Shown: positions 22,736 through 34,179, counted from the first letter of the stretch. The stretch: 64,000 nt of DNA from Macrobrachium rosenbergii (GCF_040412425.1 NC_089749.1:35396570-35460569); one strand, 5' to 3'. Made by a program: numbers and translations. The notes: generated from the sequence alone by a model not told the origin.

Positions 22736-24250
22736 TTTTCCTTTAGAGGCTGTAATATTGGAGCCTCTTTTAAGCGCTTTCAGCTTGCTACCTTGCTCCT
22801 TTTTTCTAGAAGGAGACCGATTGTTTATAGCGGCCTTCCTTTTTAGGGGGTTGTCGGTTTCAGGGACACCAGACAAAGCTGATGTCTCCTGAGGAGAGGT
22901 GTGAAGATCAGCAGTGCCAGCTACATCCGGCACTGCCTCCGATGAGTCGGGAGTGCCAGCAATGACTGGCGCAGCCTCCAAAGAGGCGGGGGCGTCAGCA
23001 ACCACTGGCGCAGCTTCTGAAGAGGCCGAAGCACCAGCAATGACTGGCGCCGCCTCCAAAGAGGCAGAAGCGGCAGAAATGCCTGGAGCAGCCTCTGAAG
23101 AGGCGGAACCACCGGCAATCACTGGCGCAGCCTCCAAGGAGGCAGGAACGCCAGAAACCACTGGCGCAGCCTCCGAAGAGGTAAAAGTGCCAGCAGTCAC
23201 TGGCACAGCCTCCAAAGAGGCAGAAGTGCCAGCCATCACTGGCACAGCCTCCGAAGAGGCAGAAGTACCAGCCATCCCTGGTACAGCCTCCGAAGAGGCT
23301 CGGTTACAAGTCATCACTGGTGTTTTGTTTAGATTGGCCTTTGTACCATTTATATTCTTTCTCCGGTTGGCGGCTACACTGGCAAAGGATATTCCTGGTC
23401 TAACATATAAGTTTAATACTCTCTCTCTTGCCTCTCTAAATGTAAGTCGTTCAGTTACCCTTAATGATTGAATCTCCTTTTCCATGATGTATACATCACA
23501 ATTTATTGAAGATGAAGGGTGATTCTCTCCACAATGTACACACCTGGCATGCTTGTTACATATGCCATGCTCTGGTTCGCTGCACTTGACACAAATGGCA
23601 GGTTTGCCTTGCAGTTTCTGCCTGCATGACCCTAACATGTGTCCAAATTCCTGGCAATGAAAGCATCTCCTCGGCCTTGGGATGTATTGTTTGACCTTGA
23701 AGCGTAACCAGGGTGCCTTCACTATATTAGGCAATCGAGTGGAATTAAAAGTGATTATCAAGTTGGGAAGTGGGACTAGGGCTCCATTTACTTTTTTCTT
23801 CATTCTTTCTATTTTTATTACTCCTTGATCTTTCAATTCTTCCACTAACTTTTCCTCAGAATATGTCATGAGCTGTGGGGCAAATATCATACCCTTGGAG
23901 TGGTTCCAATAGGCATGTACGGCACATTCCACTTTGACTCCTCCAAGGCGAGACAATGATTTTAGATTTTCACTTTCTTTAGCTGAGGTAGATTCAACTG
24001 TCAACTTTCCTTTACCTTCGGGACTAATCTTAGGCTCTCGGCCACAACACTAAAATATCCCTGTATACATTGAAAATGTCACAATTTGGTTCTTCCAGGC
24101 TAAAGGTCAAATATTTGTCATACGACTGTTCATATATTCCTGGTCCAATTTCACAATCACCATTTCCATTAAATTTCCCTTTGCTCCGTACTGGAGCATA
24201 GGGTTTCAGTGCTATTACACTGGAATGTTTATTTGGGTTTTCGCATGCGT
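22733..24250 (-). CDS. LINE ORF1, nucleic-acid-binding gag-like protein
   Basis: The main open frame, 24004-22733 (423 residues), holds an RNA-recognition-like region (VECAVHAYWNHSKGMIFAPQ, IITFNSTRLPNIVKAPWLRF) and three cysteine knuckles: CFHCQEFGHMLGSC, CVKCSEPEHGIC and CVHCGENHPSSSINC. It then has an Ala/Ser/Glu/Pro-rich array of ten 13-residue repeats (SSEAVPVMAGTSA type) at about 22900-23320, and a basic tail (NPLKRKAAINNRSPSRKK). Upstream coding continues in a shifted frame (KGKFNGNGDCEIGPGIYEQS, to about 24200), so the true start lies further 5' and a frameshift sits near 24043. ORF1 proteins coat the LINE RNA and act as chaperones; that role is inferred. Confidence 0.8.
22910..23320 (-). 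repeat. 39-bp coding minisatellite in LINE ORF1
   Basis: Ten units of 13 codons. From the second unit on they alternate between SSEA- and SLEA-type, giving a 78-bp higher-order period. The opposite strand is also open because of the 3n repeat length. Confidence 0.85.
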
Positions 24251-25434
24251 ATTCGAGACGAGGTTGCAGAGGTCTTTGTCTTGCTGATTGGTTATCATCA
24301 CAGGGTGCAGTACTTATATCTTATTTATGTCCATAAAGATAAAAGTATTGGAAAAAAAAAAAAACTGAAAATCTTAAAAGATATTTATCTTCCAAACACG
24401 TGTGTGTCCAGGGGTTCGTCAATCGTCATCATCGAAGTGGACAGGACAAAGCCAGCGTCTCGTTTTCTTTCTCTACAGGAATGCTATTTCAACCATACAA
24501 TATTTCCGTCTGTTTCTCCCTAGCCACTGTTGTCCATTCTAATCATGTACTCATAATGTTCCAACGAATCTTCTGTATCAAACTGTACGTGTGTTTCTGT
24601 TTGTGAAATGTCTCTCCATTTCAATTTAGATAAATAAAAGTATTTATTTGCTACTGCATTGTATCCATTAATCTGTCTTGAATCTCAAGCAATTGGCCAA
24701 AAATTTCCTGGCCTTTCCACTGATGTAAACTGTATGTTAATCAAAGATCTGTTTGTATGCCGACAAATCAGAACCTTTTATGTCTGTTTTACCTGTCTGT
24801 GTGTAGTTCATTCCTCCACAATAACATCTTCCAAGATTCTGTACATTTATCTCAGTAAGGAACTACCGATAAACCTGTAAACACCCAGCCAGTATATCGC
24901 TCATATCCCAGTCCTTACAATATCATCAGCCTTTCATGGAGTTCATTCCTCCACTAATGGCACAAGTGAGAACCGACTCCCAAAGGGGATGGCACAACAT
25001 GATTAGAGTGGCTCAAGTGTAAGCCAACCTGCTTGATAGGACTGAGAGCATTACTAGAATACAATCATCCCCACCCTTATCACATTATGGGCAAACCGGA
25101 GAGAATGCCGAGAGTCTTATTCCCAGAACTAGACCCCCCCGGAATCTATGGTCCAGTCCCGTAGAATAGTTCCGCCTGAAAACTCAGGTCCAAACATTAT
25201 TGGGCAGTTGATGGTCCTGCCACGGTTCTCACTATTTAGCTTCGGATATAAACCCAATCCCAGCTATGATACCTTTTCCTATTTACCAGGTCCAAGAAAT
25301 TTGTACGAAAGTGAAAATATCCACGCCATTTAAATCGAAAGGTTTGTAGGTGATCCGTCAGGGCCGGGCTCTTATTCTTCGTAAGAACGAAGGAAAAGCC
25401 ATTCTCACCACGTGAAGGAACCTACTTCGAGGGG
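24251..25434 (-). other. LINE 5' UTR
   Basis: About 1.2 kb between the start of ORF1 similarity and the 5' boundary at 25434, which is fixed by the target duplication. No coding motif. An internal promoter is expected for this class but none is recognisable. Confidence 0.6.
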
Positions 25435-25446
25435 TACTGAAGTTGT
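25435..25446 (+). repeat. LINE target-site duplication, right copy
   Basis: TACTGAAGTTGT, identical to 18864-18875. The gypsy reverse transcriptase frame resumes directly here. Confidence 0.9.
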
Positions 25447-26380
25447 ACTTCCAAGTCCCTGTGCATCCCGACGATGTCCCAAAGACCACCATCATCACGC
25501 CCTTCGAAAGCTTCACATTTTCCTATTCCACCTTCGGTCTCAGGAATGCAGGCGCCACCTTCTAGGGCCTGATGGATACCATCTTGGGAGGTCTACTCTT
25601 CTGCACCTGCTACGTCGATGACATCCTCATTTTTTCCAGGTCCCCAGAGGAACACCTTCGCCACGTCCTCACCGTCATGAAATGCCTGCAGGACAACAGA
25701 TTAGTTGTCAGGTTCGATAAATGCATCTTCGGGAAAGAGAAGGTAGACTTCCGCCTCTAAAGTAAAATCTATAGAAAATTTCCTGGAATCCCAAACCATC
25801 AAGGCCCTTCAGGAGTTCCTTGGGATGATAAATTACTAGCGGCGCTTCATCCCAGACGTTGACCACATCACGTACCCCTGACATCAATTCTGAAGGGGAA
25901 ACCAAAAGCACTAACATGGGAAGCTCCGCAGCAGCAGGCATTCATCCAGATGAAACGGGTCCTCTCCAGTGCCACCACCTTAACTCACCACAACCCCACC
26001 GCTGCCCTCAGGTTGACAACGGATGCCAGCAACATTGCCTGCAGTGAAGTAATAGAGCAACTGGTGAACAACACATCCCAGCCCTTGGCCTTCTTCAGCC
26101 GCAAGTTTTCGCCAGCTGAGACCCACTACAGCGCCTTCGACAGAGAGCTGCTGGCTATCTACCGGGCCATGAGGCACTTCAGGTACCTGCTGGAGGGAAC
26201 CAAATTCACAATCCTAACAGACCACAAACCCTTGGTGCACACATTTGCAAAACAGGGGGACGCCTGGTCTGCAAGGCAACAGCGGCACCTAGCTGCCGTC
26301 TCCTAGTTCGGTTGCACCATCAACTACATTCCTGGCAAGAAAAATCCAGTGGCTGATGCTCTGTCAAGAATAGAGATCAA
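25447..26380 (+). pseudogene. Outer gypsy reverse transcriptase (second part) and RNase H
   Basis: Continuation of the gene broken at 18875. FQVPVHPDDVPKTTIITPF and FGLRNAGATF are followed by a stop at 25563. Then come the intact catalytic box CYVDDILIFS (near 25608-25640) and SPEEHLRHVLTVMKCLQDN. After a degraded stretch (25760-25900) RNase H reads LRLTTDASNIACSEVIEQ, FSRKFSPAETHYSAFDRELL and FTILTDHKPLVH, ending at a stop at 26306. The frame resumes at NYIPGKKNPVADALSRIE near 26325-26372. Catalytic Asp (TTDAS), Glu (DREL) and Asp (LTDHK) are present. Several stops and frameshifts. Confidence 0.85.
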
Positions 26381-27751
26381 TTCCCTTTACCTCTGCATTG
26401 ACTACGAAGACCTCGCGAGGGAACAAGCAGCAGATCCGGAGACGGCAGACTACAGGACAGCAGTGACGGCCCTCAAGTGGGAAGACGTGCCCTTAGCAAA
26501 CTTGGACACAACTCTCCTCTGCGACACCAGCACAGTCCACCCACGCCCCCTGGTGCCCGCATCAAGGAGGAAACAAGTGTTCAACATCATCCATGGCCTC
26601 TCACATCCATCGGGGCGCACAACGGCACGCCTCATGACTGACAAGTTCGTCTGGCACAGCACCAACAAAGACATCCGCCAGTGGGCAAGGAGCTGCACTC
26701 GATGCCAGATGAGCAAAACATCCCAGTACACTGAACCTGGGATCGGTGATTTTCCTCAGCCTCGTCGGCGGTTTGGCCACACCCACATCGATGTCGTCGG
26801 GCCCCTTCCGCAGTCAGGGGGAGCCAGATACCTCCTGATGATCACAGGCCGCTCCACCCGCTCGCCCAAAGCAACCCCCATGGATGAGGCATCAACGACA
26901 TCATGCGCAGAAGTCCTCCTCTTCAGTTGGATAAGCTGCTTCGGAGTGCCAGACAAGATCACTAAGGACGGGGACCTGCCTTCCTGTCAGAGCTTTGGGT
27001 CTCCTTGGCACACCTGATGGGTACAACCCTACACAGCACAACGCCATACAACCCCGCAGCGAACAGCATGGTCGATAGGGAGCACCGCTCTCTTAAAGCA
27101 GCTCTCATGGCACGCTGCACTGACGAAAAGTGGAAGAAACAGCTGCCCTGGGTCCTGCTGGGTCTCCGCACCGCACCGAGAGCAAATGGCAACGCTTCCC
27201 CGTCTGAGAAAGTCTACAGGGAAATGCTGGCCGTACCTGGAGAGTTCTTCCTGCCATCAGCTGATGGCGCCGACACCCTCCTCCCAAGGTTGAGGGAATT
27301 CGCGTAAAAATTCGCGTCCTGCCATAAGACCTTCACTGACAGAACCATCACCTACAGCCAACCCGCCTTACATTCCTGCGCCTACATCTTCGTCAGGGCG
27401 GATGCTTGCCGCCCGCCCTTAACCAGGTCCTACGGGGGTCCCCACCGAGTCATCAGACGGGCCAGCAAAGCATTCCTCCTCGACATCCATGGACGGGAGG
27501 ACTGGATCACCATCGACAGACTTAAACCTGCATTCCTGTTAGAAAGCGAAGTTTGCAAGGAAGTGGGCTGGTGCACCAGAGTTCCCCCGCAATACCTGCC
27601 TGAAGGCGCACCCGCTTCCCCAACAAAGCGGGGCCCAGGACGGCCCAGAAAACGCATCCAGCCGTCCCCAGGTGTCAGCTCCACCCCGCGCCCACAGTTC
27701 TCCACTCTGGCTGCCTCAGCGCCTCCAGGATTAAGGTGCTTCATCCAATAA
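26381..27751 (+). pseudogene. Outer gypsy integrase with AT-hook-like tail
   Basis: The zinc-binding domain reads HGLSHPSGRTTARL ... WARSCTRCQMSK (HHCC) at about 26590-26720. The catalytic core begins FGHTHIDVVGPLP (first Asp). The second Asp region, FGVPDKITKD at about 26940-26970, runs into a one-base deletion and a frame change. The core continues in 27005-27307 with LHSTTPYNPAANSMVDREHR, where the catalytic Glu of the usual MVERxHR is Asp. A stop at 27307 is followed by the C-terminal region RPPLTRSYGGPHRVIRR, LDIHGREDWITIDRLKPAF and an AT-hook-like KRGPGRPRKR. Dead as read. Confidence 0.85.
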
Positions 27752-27760
27752 TTTGCTCCT

Positions 27761-27765
27761 CTAAT
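27761..27765 (+). repeat. Target duplication of inner LTR element, left
   Basis: CTAAT, identical to 34175-34179. Confidence 0.9.
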
Positions 27766-28724
27766 TGTCACAGTGTGTTTATATATTTGTTTAGTATTTA
27801 TGTTGTTACTATATATACATCATAAAAAGTAATGTTTGTATGTATATAGCAATTTCCGAGTTAAAGACCCAACTGTAATTACCAACGAATTCTTGTTACA
27901 GTAATGAAGACTGGTTGTTTTAACTTGTTTTAGACAGTTGTTTAAATACTGTTTGTCTCTCTTCCGAGGTGAAACAGGAATCAGCAGAAATAACTCTGCA
28001 GTTCATTCGTGGTGCTGTTTTGCGGAAGAGCTCGAGATCCCTGCCACCTTGGATTTTATACATCAGCCCTACTTGAAAGTGCTCTTCGTCGGTGTTGGTT
28101 GTTTATCGGCACCGAAGTATTGGTGTTTGGTGTTTTGAGTTAATGTGCACTGATCGCTATGATCGAGAGGAAGTGTTTATTGGCCGGTCGAAGGCACGAA
28201 AGCATGTTTGAGGTTGTGGCCTTATGCAAAAGGGATAAGTGACCGTCCGCAAGACAGTATCCGCGAGTGTACTCGGTATCTTTCCTTGTATTTTGGTTAT
28301 TATTAAATAAGATACCTATTGCTATTATATATATTATTAAATAAGATACCTATTGCTTATATATATATAATAATTGTAAAATCAGGTTGCAATCATTTTT
28401 CTATTTTTGTTACGTACGTAAATTTATTGGTACTTGTGTAATGAAAGTTGTGAAAGTCATTATTGATGAAATGAAGGCCGTTTTTACTTATTGATATTTG
28501 TTTGTCATTTATTATATTCACTTGACTGTTCAATATTATTCACTTTTATTATCAATTATATGTTAGATATCTTTTTGCTAAATGTTATAATTAAAACTTA
28601 AAAAAACCCATATACTTGTTTATCACCGCTTCGTCTACATCTTTTAAAAGACTAAAAGGACCTTCAAGTGCTATTGCATAGCTTGTGTTTAATATTTATT
28701 AATTAGTGAATAGTACTTGTGACA
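27766..28724 (+). repeat. 5' LTR of inner element
   Basis: 959 bp, TGTCACAGTG ... ACTTGTGACA. Contains an internal direct repeat TTATTAAATAAGATACCTATTG (copies near 28300 and 28328). Confidence 0.95.
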
Positions 28725-28809
28725 TCTGGCGACCTTGTCAGGATGTAGACAGTGGTCTAAAAAGATAAATTGTGTTAAAATTGAGTAGTCTGAAAATCAG
28801 TCGGTAATT

Positions 28810-30060
28810 ATGTCTTCCATCGCGGAATTAGCAGCTCTCGGCAAAGAGCTTGGTTATGAAGGCGAAGAACTTAGAAGATTTGTAAGTGATGAACAAAGTG
28901 CTTTAAGGGATATTAGAGATAAGGAACGAGTATTAGAACGTGAAAAACTAGAAGCTGCTCGTGAGGAAAAGAAAGGGAACGTGAGGGAAGAGGGGAAGGT
29001 GAGGAAAGAGAAAAAGAGCGTGAATATGACCGTGAAAAAAAGAGAGAGATAGAGCTCATGAGCTTCATTTGTATAATATACAAGAATCTTTGCAAAAACA
29101 GGAGATTGAGAAATTGAAACTGCAAAAGAAATCAATGACTCGCCAGTTAATACCGGAGGTTCCGACACTGAAGGTAACCAGGTAAGAGTAAAAGTTAAAG
29201 GTCCTTCTATTCCTGATTTTGATGAAAACAAAGATGATATTGATGCATATCTTTGGAGGTTTGAAGTTCTTGCTAGTGCAGCCAAGTGGCTTAAAGAGGA
29301 TTGGGCTATAATTCTAAGTTCACATTTAAAGGGTGCAGCTTTGGAAGTTTACGTTAGACTTTCACCTGAGGATGCTTTGGATTATCATAAAGTTTCTGAA
29401 TCACTTATGAAAAGATTTGATTGTACTGAGGAAGGTTTCAGAGTAAAGTTTCGGTCAGTTAAACCTCAGAAGAATGAGCTAGTTGAACAGTTTGTATCTA
29501 GATTGAGACATCTTTTAAAGAGGTGGATTGAAATGTCAAAGTGTGAAATGACATGTGAAGGCTTAACTGATTTATTTCTTATGGAGCAATTTTTGCAGAG
29601 TTGTGGCAGGCAGTTGCAGGTACATCTGAGAGAGCGATTACCATTATTGCTTAACAAAATGATTGAATTAGCAGAAAGTTATGTTCAAGCTCATGGAGGT
29701 TTATTTCATAATTCTAAATATTTTTCTACAGTACATAGTGACAGAGTTGACTTATCCGGGGAAGCGGTTCCTGAGCAGACTGCTAAACCCATTAGATATC
29801 CACCCTCTATTAAGTGTTATAAATGTGGACAAGTGGGTCATAAGGCTTCTAATTGTCTATTACATGCAAAAGGATCCAAGAAGAATGGTCATGCTGCAGC
29901 AGGAGAAGTTGTTTATTGGACCAGAAAGGGCCATAAAGGAAATTTTAAAGATCCTGTTGCGGATATAAATAATAAAGTGTTTAAAAATGATTACACCGAG
30001 TTGGTAAGTGTTGCTTCTGATATGCCTGTTGAGGAGGGTATTTTATACGGAAACCCAGTA
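28810..30060 (+). CDS. Inner element gag with CCHC knuckle
   Basis: The ATG at 28810 (MSSIAELAALGKELGYEGEE) opens a long charged coiled-coil-like N-terminus. The frame is lost near 28980, runs in another frame, and is regained by about 29125. The conserved gag body reads IPDFDENKDDIDAYLWRFEV, LSSHLKGAALEVYVRLSPED and ELVEQFVSRLRHLLKRWIEM. The zinc knuckle CYKCGQVGHKASNC is at 29816-29857 with all metal ligands. The first frame and the body are in the same phase, so two compensating indels suffice to explain the break; these may be sequencing errors. Gag and pol are one continuous frame onward to 30822. Confidence 0.8.
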
Positions 30061-30400
30061 AAAGTTTTGAGGGACACTGGTTGTACAACTGTTGTAGCCA
30101 GAAAAGACTTGGTGCCTGTTGAATGTTTTACCGGTAAGAGCAGTAGGATTAGATATATGAACAAGAATATAGTAGAAACTTATCCTTTGGCTGAAATTTA
30201 CATTCAATCACCATTTTTTACGGGTACTACCCTTGCTGTGTGCATGGATGACCCTCTTTATGATCTCATTATAGGCAACATCCCTGGAACAACAAGGTTG
30301 GAGGAACCCATATCTGGCGCTGTATTAACGAGAGCTGGAGCACAGAAATCCAAATCTACATTCCAAAAGCTGAAAGCGTCAGACTCTAAGATTTCTTGGG
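30061..30400 (+). CDS. Inner element aspartic protease
   Basis: In the same frame as gag. Active site VLRDTGCTTVVA at about 30064-30099 with the canonical Asp-Thr-Gly, and the second half DPLYDLIIGNIPG near 30248-30290. It would process the polyprotein. No stop or shift within it. Confidence 0.75.
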
Positions 30401-31562
30401 ACATGGATTCAAAGGAAATCAAGAAAGAGCAAGAAGAGGATCCAAGCTTAAGAGCTCTGCGAGATGATGCAAGAACTGGTAAAGCTATTACTAGAGATGG
30501 AAAAGGTAAGGCAGTTTTTGAGAGAGGATTGTTGTTCAGAATATATTCAGACAGAGGTATTGAACACAAGCAACTAGTATTGCCGTTTAAGCTTCGAGAG
30601 GGCGTGATGAGCATGGCACATGAAGGAATACTTGGAGGTCATTTGGGTGCTGAGAAGACCTTAGGTAGAATAAGGCAGGAATTTTACTGGCCCGGTATTG
30701 GGGCAGCAGTAAAGAGATTCTGTCTGTCGTGTGACATTTGTCAGAAAACTTATCCTAGAGGAAAAGTTGGAAGGTACCTTTGGGAGAGGTACCGCTCATT
30801 GACACTCCTTTTAAACGTGTAGCTGTTGACTTGATAGGACCTATTTTGCCAAGAAGTAGTTCTGGTAACAAATATATACTGACCATGGTTGATTATGCAA
30901 CCAGATACCCTGAAGCCATAGCCTTACCATCTATCGAAACGGAGCGTGTAGCTGATGCCTTGTTGAGTTTCTTTTCCAGAGTCGGGGTTCCTGAGGAAAT
31001 GGTGACTGATAGAGGCAGTCAATTTACATCGCAGATGATGGACGAAGTTAGAGGTCTTTTGTCAATTAAGCATCTTCCTACGACCCCTTATCATGCGATG
31101 GCGAATGGTCTAGTTGAAAAGTTCAATGGAACTTTGAAATCTATGATTAAAAAGATGTGCGCTGAACAACCTACTACTTGGGATAGATACCTGCCGGCAG
31201 TTCTCTTTGCATACCGAGAGTCTCCACAAGCAAGCATGGGGTTTTCCCCTTTTGAATTATTATATGGGAGAACGGTGCGTGGCCCTTTAGCTATTCTGAG
31301 AGATTTGTGGGACAAGGAGAGAAATGAGGAAGAGGTAAGAACTACTTACGATTATGTATTCAACCTCCGAGAAAGATTAGAAGAAACTTGTAAGTTGGCC
31401 CAAGAAGAATTGAAGAAGTCGCAAGGTAAATATAAATTCTTTTATGATAAAAAGGCTAAAAATAGAACATTTAAAATTGGCAGTGAAGTTCTCTTACTAT
31501 TACCAAAGGCTAATAATAAATTGTTACTTCAGTGGAAGGGTCCTTTCCTGTTGTTGGTGTGA
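30401..31562 (+). CDS. Inner element integrase, upstream of reverse transcriptase
   Basis: The HHCC zinc domain lies at the end of the gag-protease frame (AHEGILGGHLGAEKTLGRIR ... FCLSCDICQK, about 30619-30750). A one-base loss near 30770 moves the rest into the frame 30780-31562. The catalytic core has all three acids: VAVDLIGP, TDRGSQF and GLVEKFN, with exactly 35 residues between the second Asp and the Glu. It is followed by YHAMANGLVEK and the C-terminal region FYDKKAKNRTFKIGSEVLLL. Its position before reverse transcriptase is the notable feature. Except for the indel it looks functional. Confidence 0.9.
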
Positions 31563-33168
31563 GGGGAAGATGGATTATGAAATTCAAATAAATGGGAAAA
31601 GGAATCTTTATCATGCTAACATGCTTAAAGCTTACATTCCTAGAAATAAAAGTTCTGTAGAAGTTCTAGAAAGTGGAGGTACAATTGCAGTGATCGAGGA
31701 GGATCCACAGGAGGATTTCTCACCCCTACTAGTGCCTGATGCTGGACCTTCACCTACTTGGGAACAAACCAATCTGAATAAGGAATTGCAGGAAAATCAG
31801 AAGCAGAATCTGGAGGCTCTCCTTAGCCGCTACAGAGAGGTAATGTCGGACATTCCCAGGCGTACTTACGTGATCAAACACCAAATCAGGTTGGTAAGAG
31901 AAGAAATTGTTAAAGTAAAACCCTACAAAATTCCCTATGCTTTACGCAAGGATATGAATTCAGAAATAGAATCTATGAAGGCTTTGGATATTATTGAGCC
32001 TTCAAGTTCTCCATATTCAGCCCCTATGGTAGTGGTTTCGAAACTTGATAACTCAAAGCGAATTTGTCTAGACTTTAGAAGACTGAACGCCTTAACTATT
32101 TTTGATAGTGAACCTATGTGTGACCCAGAGCAGATATTTGCCAGCTTAAGTGGAAGTATATATTTCTCTAAGATGGATTTATCCTGCGGATATTGGCAAA
32201 TTCCTCTGGATGAGGATAGTAAACAGTATACTGCATTTCAAACAGATTTAGGACTGTACCAGTTTAAAGTGCTCCCATTTGGACTTGTGAATGCCCCAGC
32301 CACTTTCAATAAGATGATGAGAAGTTTATTTGCAGGTTTAGAGGGTGTGAGTTTTTTTCTGGATGATCTGATAGTTCATTCCAAAACTTGGAAGGAGCAT
32401 TTGTATCTTGTAGAAGAAGTTTTGAGTAGACTAAAAAAATCTGGACTAACAGCTAAACCTACTAAATGTTTCTTTGGCATGTATTCAATTGAATATTTGG
32501 GACACGTTGTAGGCGAGAATAAAATGTGGCCTACTAAAGATAAAGTGGAGAAAATAGTTGGTGCAAAGCATCCGAGGACCAAGAAGGAATTACGTTCATT
32601 CTTGGGATTGTGCGCTTATTATCGCAAATTCATTCCAAATTACTCTACCATCGCGTCCGGTCTTACAGATCTCACCAAGAAAAATCAGCCTAATGACCTT
32701 TTGTGGAATGAAATGCATGACCGGGCTTTTGTTTCTCTTAAGAACAAAATTGCTGCCGAACCTATTCTTTTACTTCCAGATTTGCAGGCTGAATTCGTAT
32801 TACGTACAGATGCTTCGAACTCTGGATTGGGTGCCATACTTCTGCAAGAAGTGGATGGAGTGAAGCGTCCGATTACTTATGCAAGTAGAAAATTGCTACT
32901 GAGGGAAACTAAGTATGCTGCCGTGGAGAAGGAGTGCCTTGCTATAGTCTGGGGGATTCAGAAGTTCGCAGTCTATTTGTATGGAAGATCCTTCGTTCTG
33001 GAGACTGATCACAAGCCCTTGGCTTATCTTCAGACTGCTCGAGAATTAAATCCAAGATTAATGAGATGGTCATTGAGTTTACAACCATATCACTTCAATA
33101 TAAGAGTTATAAAGGGTTCAGAGAATGTTGGAGCTGATTATTTGAGCAGATGTGAAACTGATATATAA
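31563..33168 (+). CDS. Inner element reverse transcriptase and RNase H
   Basis: A single long open frame. N-terminal linker NLYHANMLKAYIPRNKS, then VKPYKIPYALRKDMNSEI, SPYSAPMVVVSKLDNSKRIC, YFSKMDLSCGYWQIPL (first catalytic Asp), FQFKVLPFGL-like (YQFKVLPFGLVNAPATF), catalytic box FFLDDLIVHS near 32350, and the thumb YLGHVVGENKMWPTKDKVEK. RNase H: VLRTDASNSGLGAILLQ, KYAAVEKECLAIVW, LETDHKPLAYL and VGADYLSR. The gene stops at 33168, 32 bp before the polypurine tract. It is joined to the integrase frame by a shift near 31560. All catalytic residues are present. Confidence 0.92.
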
Positions 33169-33214
33169 GTTAAGTACAGAAAATTGTTATTTTCTTTTTT
33201 AAGGGGGGTGGTAT

Positions 33215-34174
33215 TGTCACAGTGTGTTTATATATTTGTTTAGTATTTATGTTGTTACTATATTTACATCATAATAAGTAATGTTTGTATGTATATAGCG
33301 ATTTCCGAGTTAAAGACCCAACTGTAATTACCAACGAATTCTTGTTACAGTAATGAAGATTGGTTGTTTTAACTTGTTTTAGACAGTTGTTTAAATACTG
33401 TTTGTCTCTCTTCCGAGGTGAAACAGGAATCAGCAGAAATAACTCTGCAGTTCATTCGTGGTGCTGTTTTGCGGAAGAGCTCGAGATCCCTGCCACCTTG
33501 GATTTTATACATCAGCCCTACTTGAAAGTGCTCTTCGTCGGTGTTGGTTGTTTATCGGCACCGAAGTATTGGTGTTTGGTGTTTTGAGTTAATGTGCACT
33601 GATCGCTATGATCGAGAGGAAGTGTTTATTGGCCGGTCGAAGGCACGAAAGCATGTTTGAGGGTTGTGGCCTTATGCAAAAGGGATAAGTGACCGTCCGC
33701 ACGACAGTATCCGCGAGTGTACTCGGTATCTTTCCTTGTATTTTGGTTATTATTAAATAAGATACCTATTGCTATTATATATATTATTAAATAAGATACC
33801 TATTGCTTATATATATATAATAATTGTAAAATCAGATTGCAATCATTTTTCTATTTTTGTTACGTACATAAATTTATTGGTACTTGTGTAATGAAAGTTG
33901 TGAAAGTCATTATTGATGAAATGAAGGCCGTTTTTACTTATTGATATTTGTTTGTCATTTATTATATTCACTTGACTGTTCAATATTATTCACTTTTATT
34001 ATCAATTATATGTTAGATATCTTTTTGCTAAATGTTATAATTAAAACTTAAAAAAACCCATATACTTGTTTATCACCGCTTCGTCTACATCTTTTAAAAG
34101 ACTAAAAGAACCTTCAAGTGCTATTGCATAGCTTGTGTTTAATATTTATTAATTAGTGAATAGTACTTGTGACA
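33215..34174 (+). repeat. 3' LTR of inner element
   Basis: 960 bp, about 99% identical to 27766-28724. Confidence 0.95.
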
Positions 34175-34179
34175 CTAAT
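34175..34179 (+). repeat. Target duplication of inner LTR element, right
   Basis: CTAAT, identical to 27761-27765. Confidence 0.9.

Larger units (their letters stand above)
18876..25434 (-). mobile_element. Full-length I-like LINE (6.56 kb)
   Basis: A minus-strand non-LTR retrotransposon flanked by the 12-bp duplication TACTGAAGTTGT (18864-18875 and 25435-25446). Its 3' end, at low coordinates, is a short (TCAA)n tail at 18876-18893 in the + notation TTGATTGATTGA. The 5' end is at 25434. From 5' to 3' it holds a 1.2-kb 5' UTR, ORF1 with CCHC knuckles, and ORF2 with an APE-type endonuclease, reverse transcriptase, RNase H and a terminal Cys/His motif. RNase H plus a gag-like knuckle ORF1 fits the I group. 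Frameshifts and a deletion in ORF2 disable this copy, although its ends are intact. Confidence 0.9.
27766..34174 (+). mobile_element. Inner LTR retrotransposon with Gmr1-like gene order
   Basis: A complete 6.4-kb element with LTRs 27766-28724 and 33215-34174, bounded by TSD CTAAT. Primer site TGGCGACCTTGTCAGG follows the 5' LTR (28727 on). A polypurine tract AAGGGGGGTGG (33201-33211) precedes the 3' LTR. Gene order is gag, protease, integrase, reverse transcriptase, RNase H: integrase lies upstream of reverse transcriptase. The reverse transcriptase sequence is nonetheless gypsy-type. This order is known from Gmr1-like Ty3/gypsy elements and from copia, not from standard gypsy. The LTRs differ at about eight substitutions and one 1-bp indel over 960 bp, so insertion is recent. 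Confidence 0.9.

Noticed and set aside
22914..23471. 185-codon plus-strand open frame rich in Ala/Glu/Ser
   Set aside because: It is the antisense of the 39-bp repeat in LINE ORF1; a repeat length divisible by three keeps both strands open.
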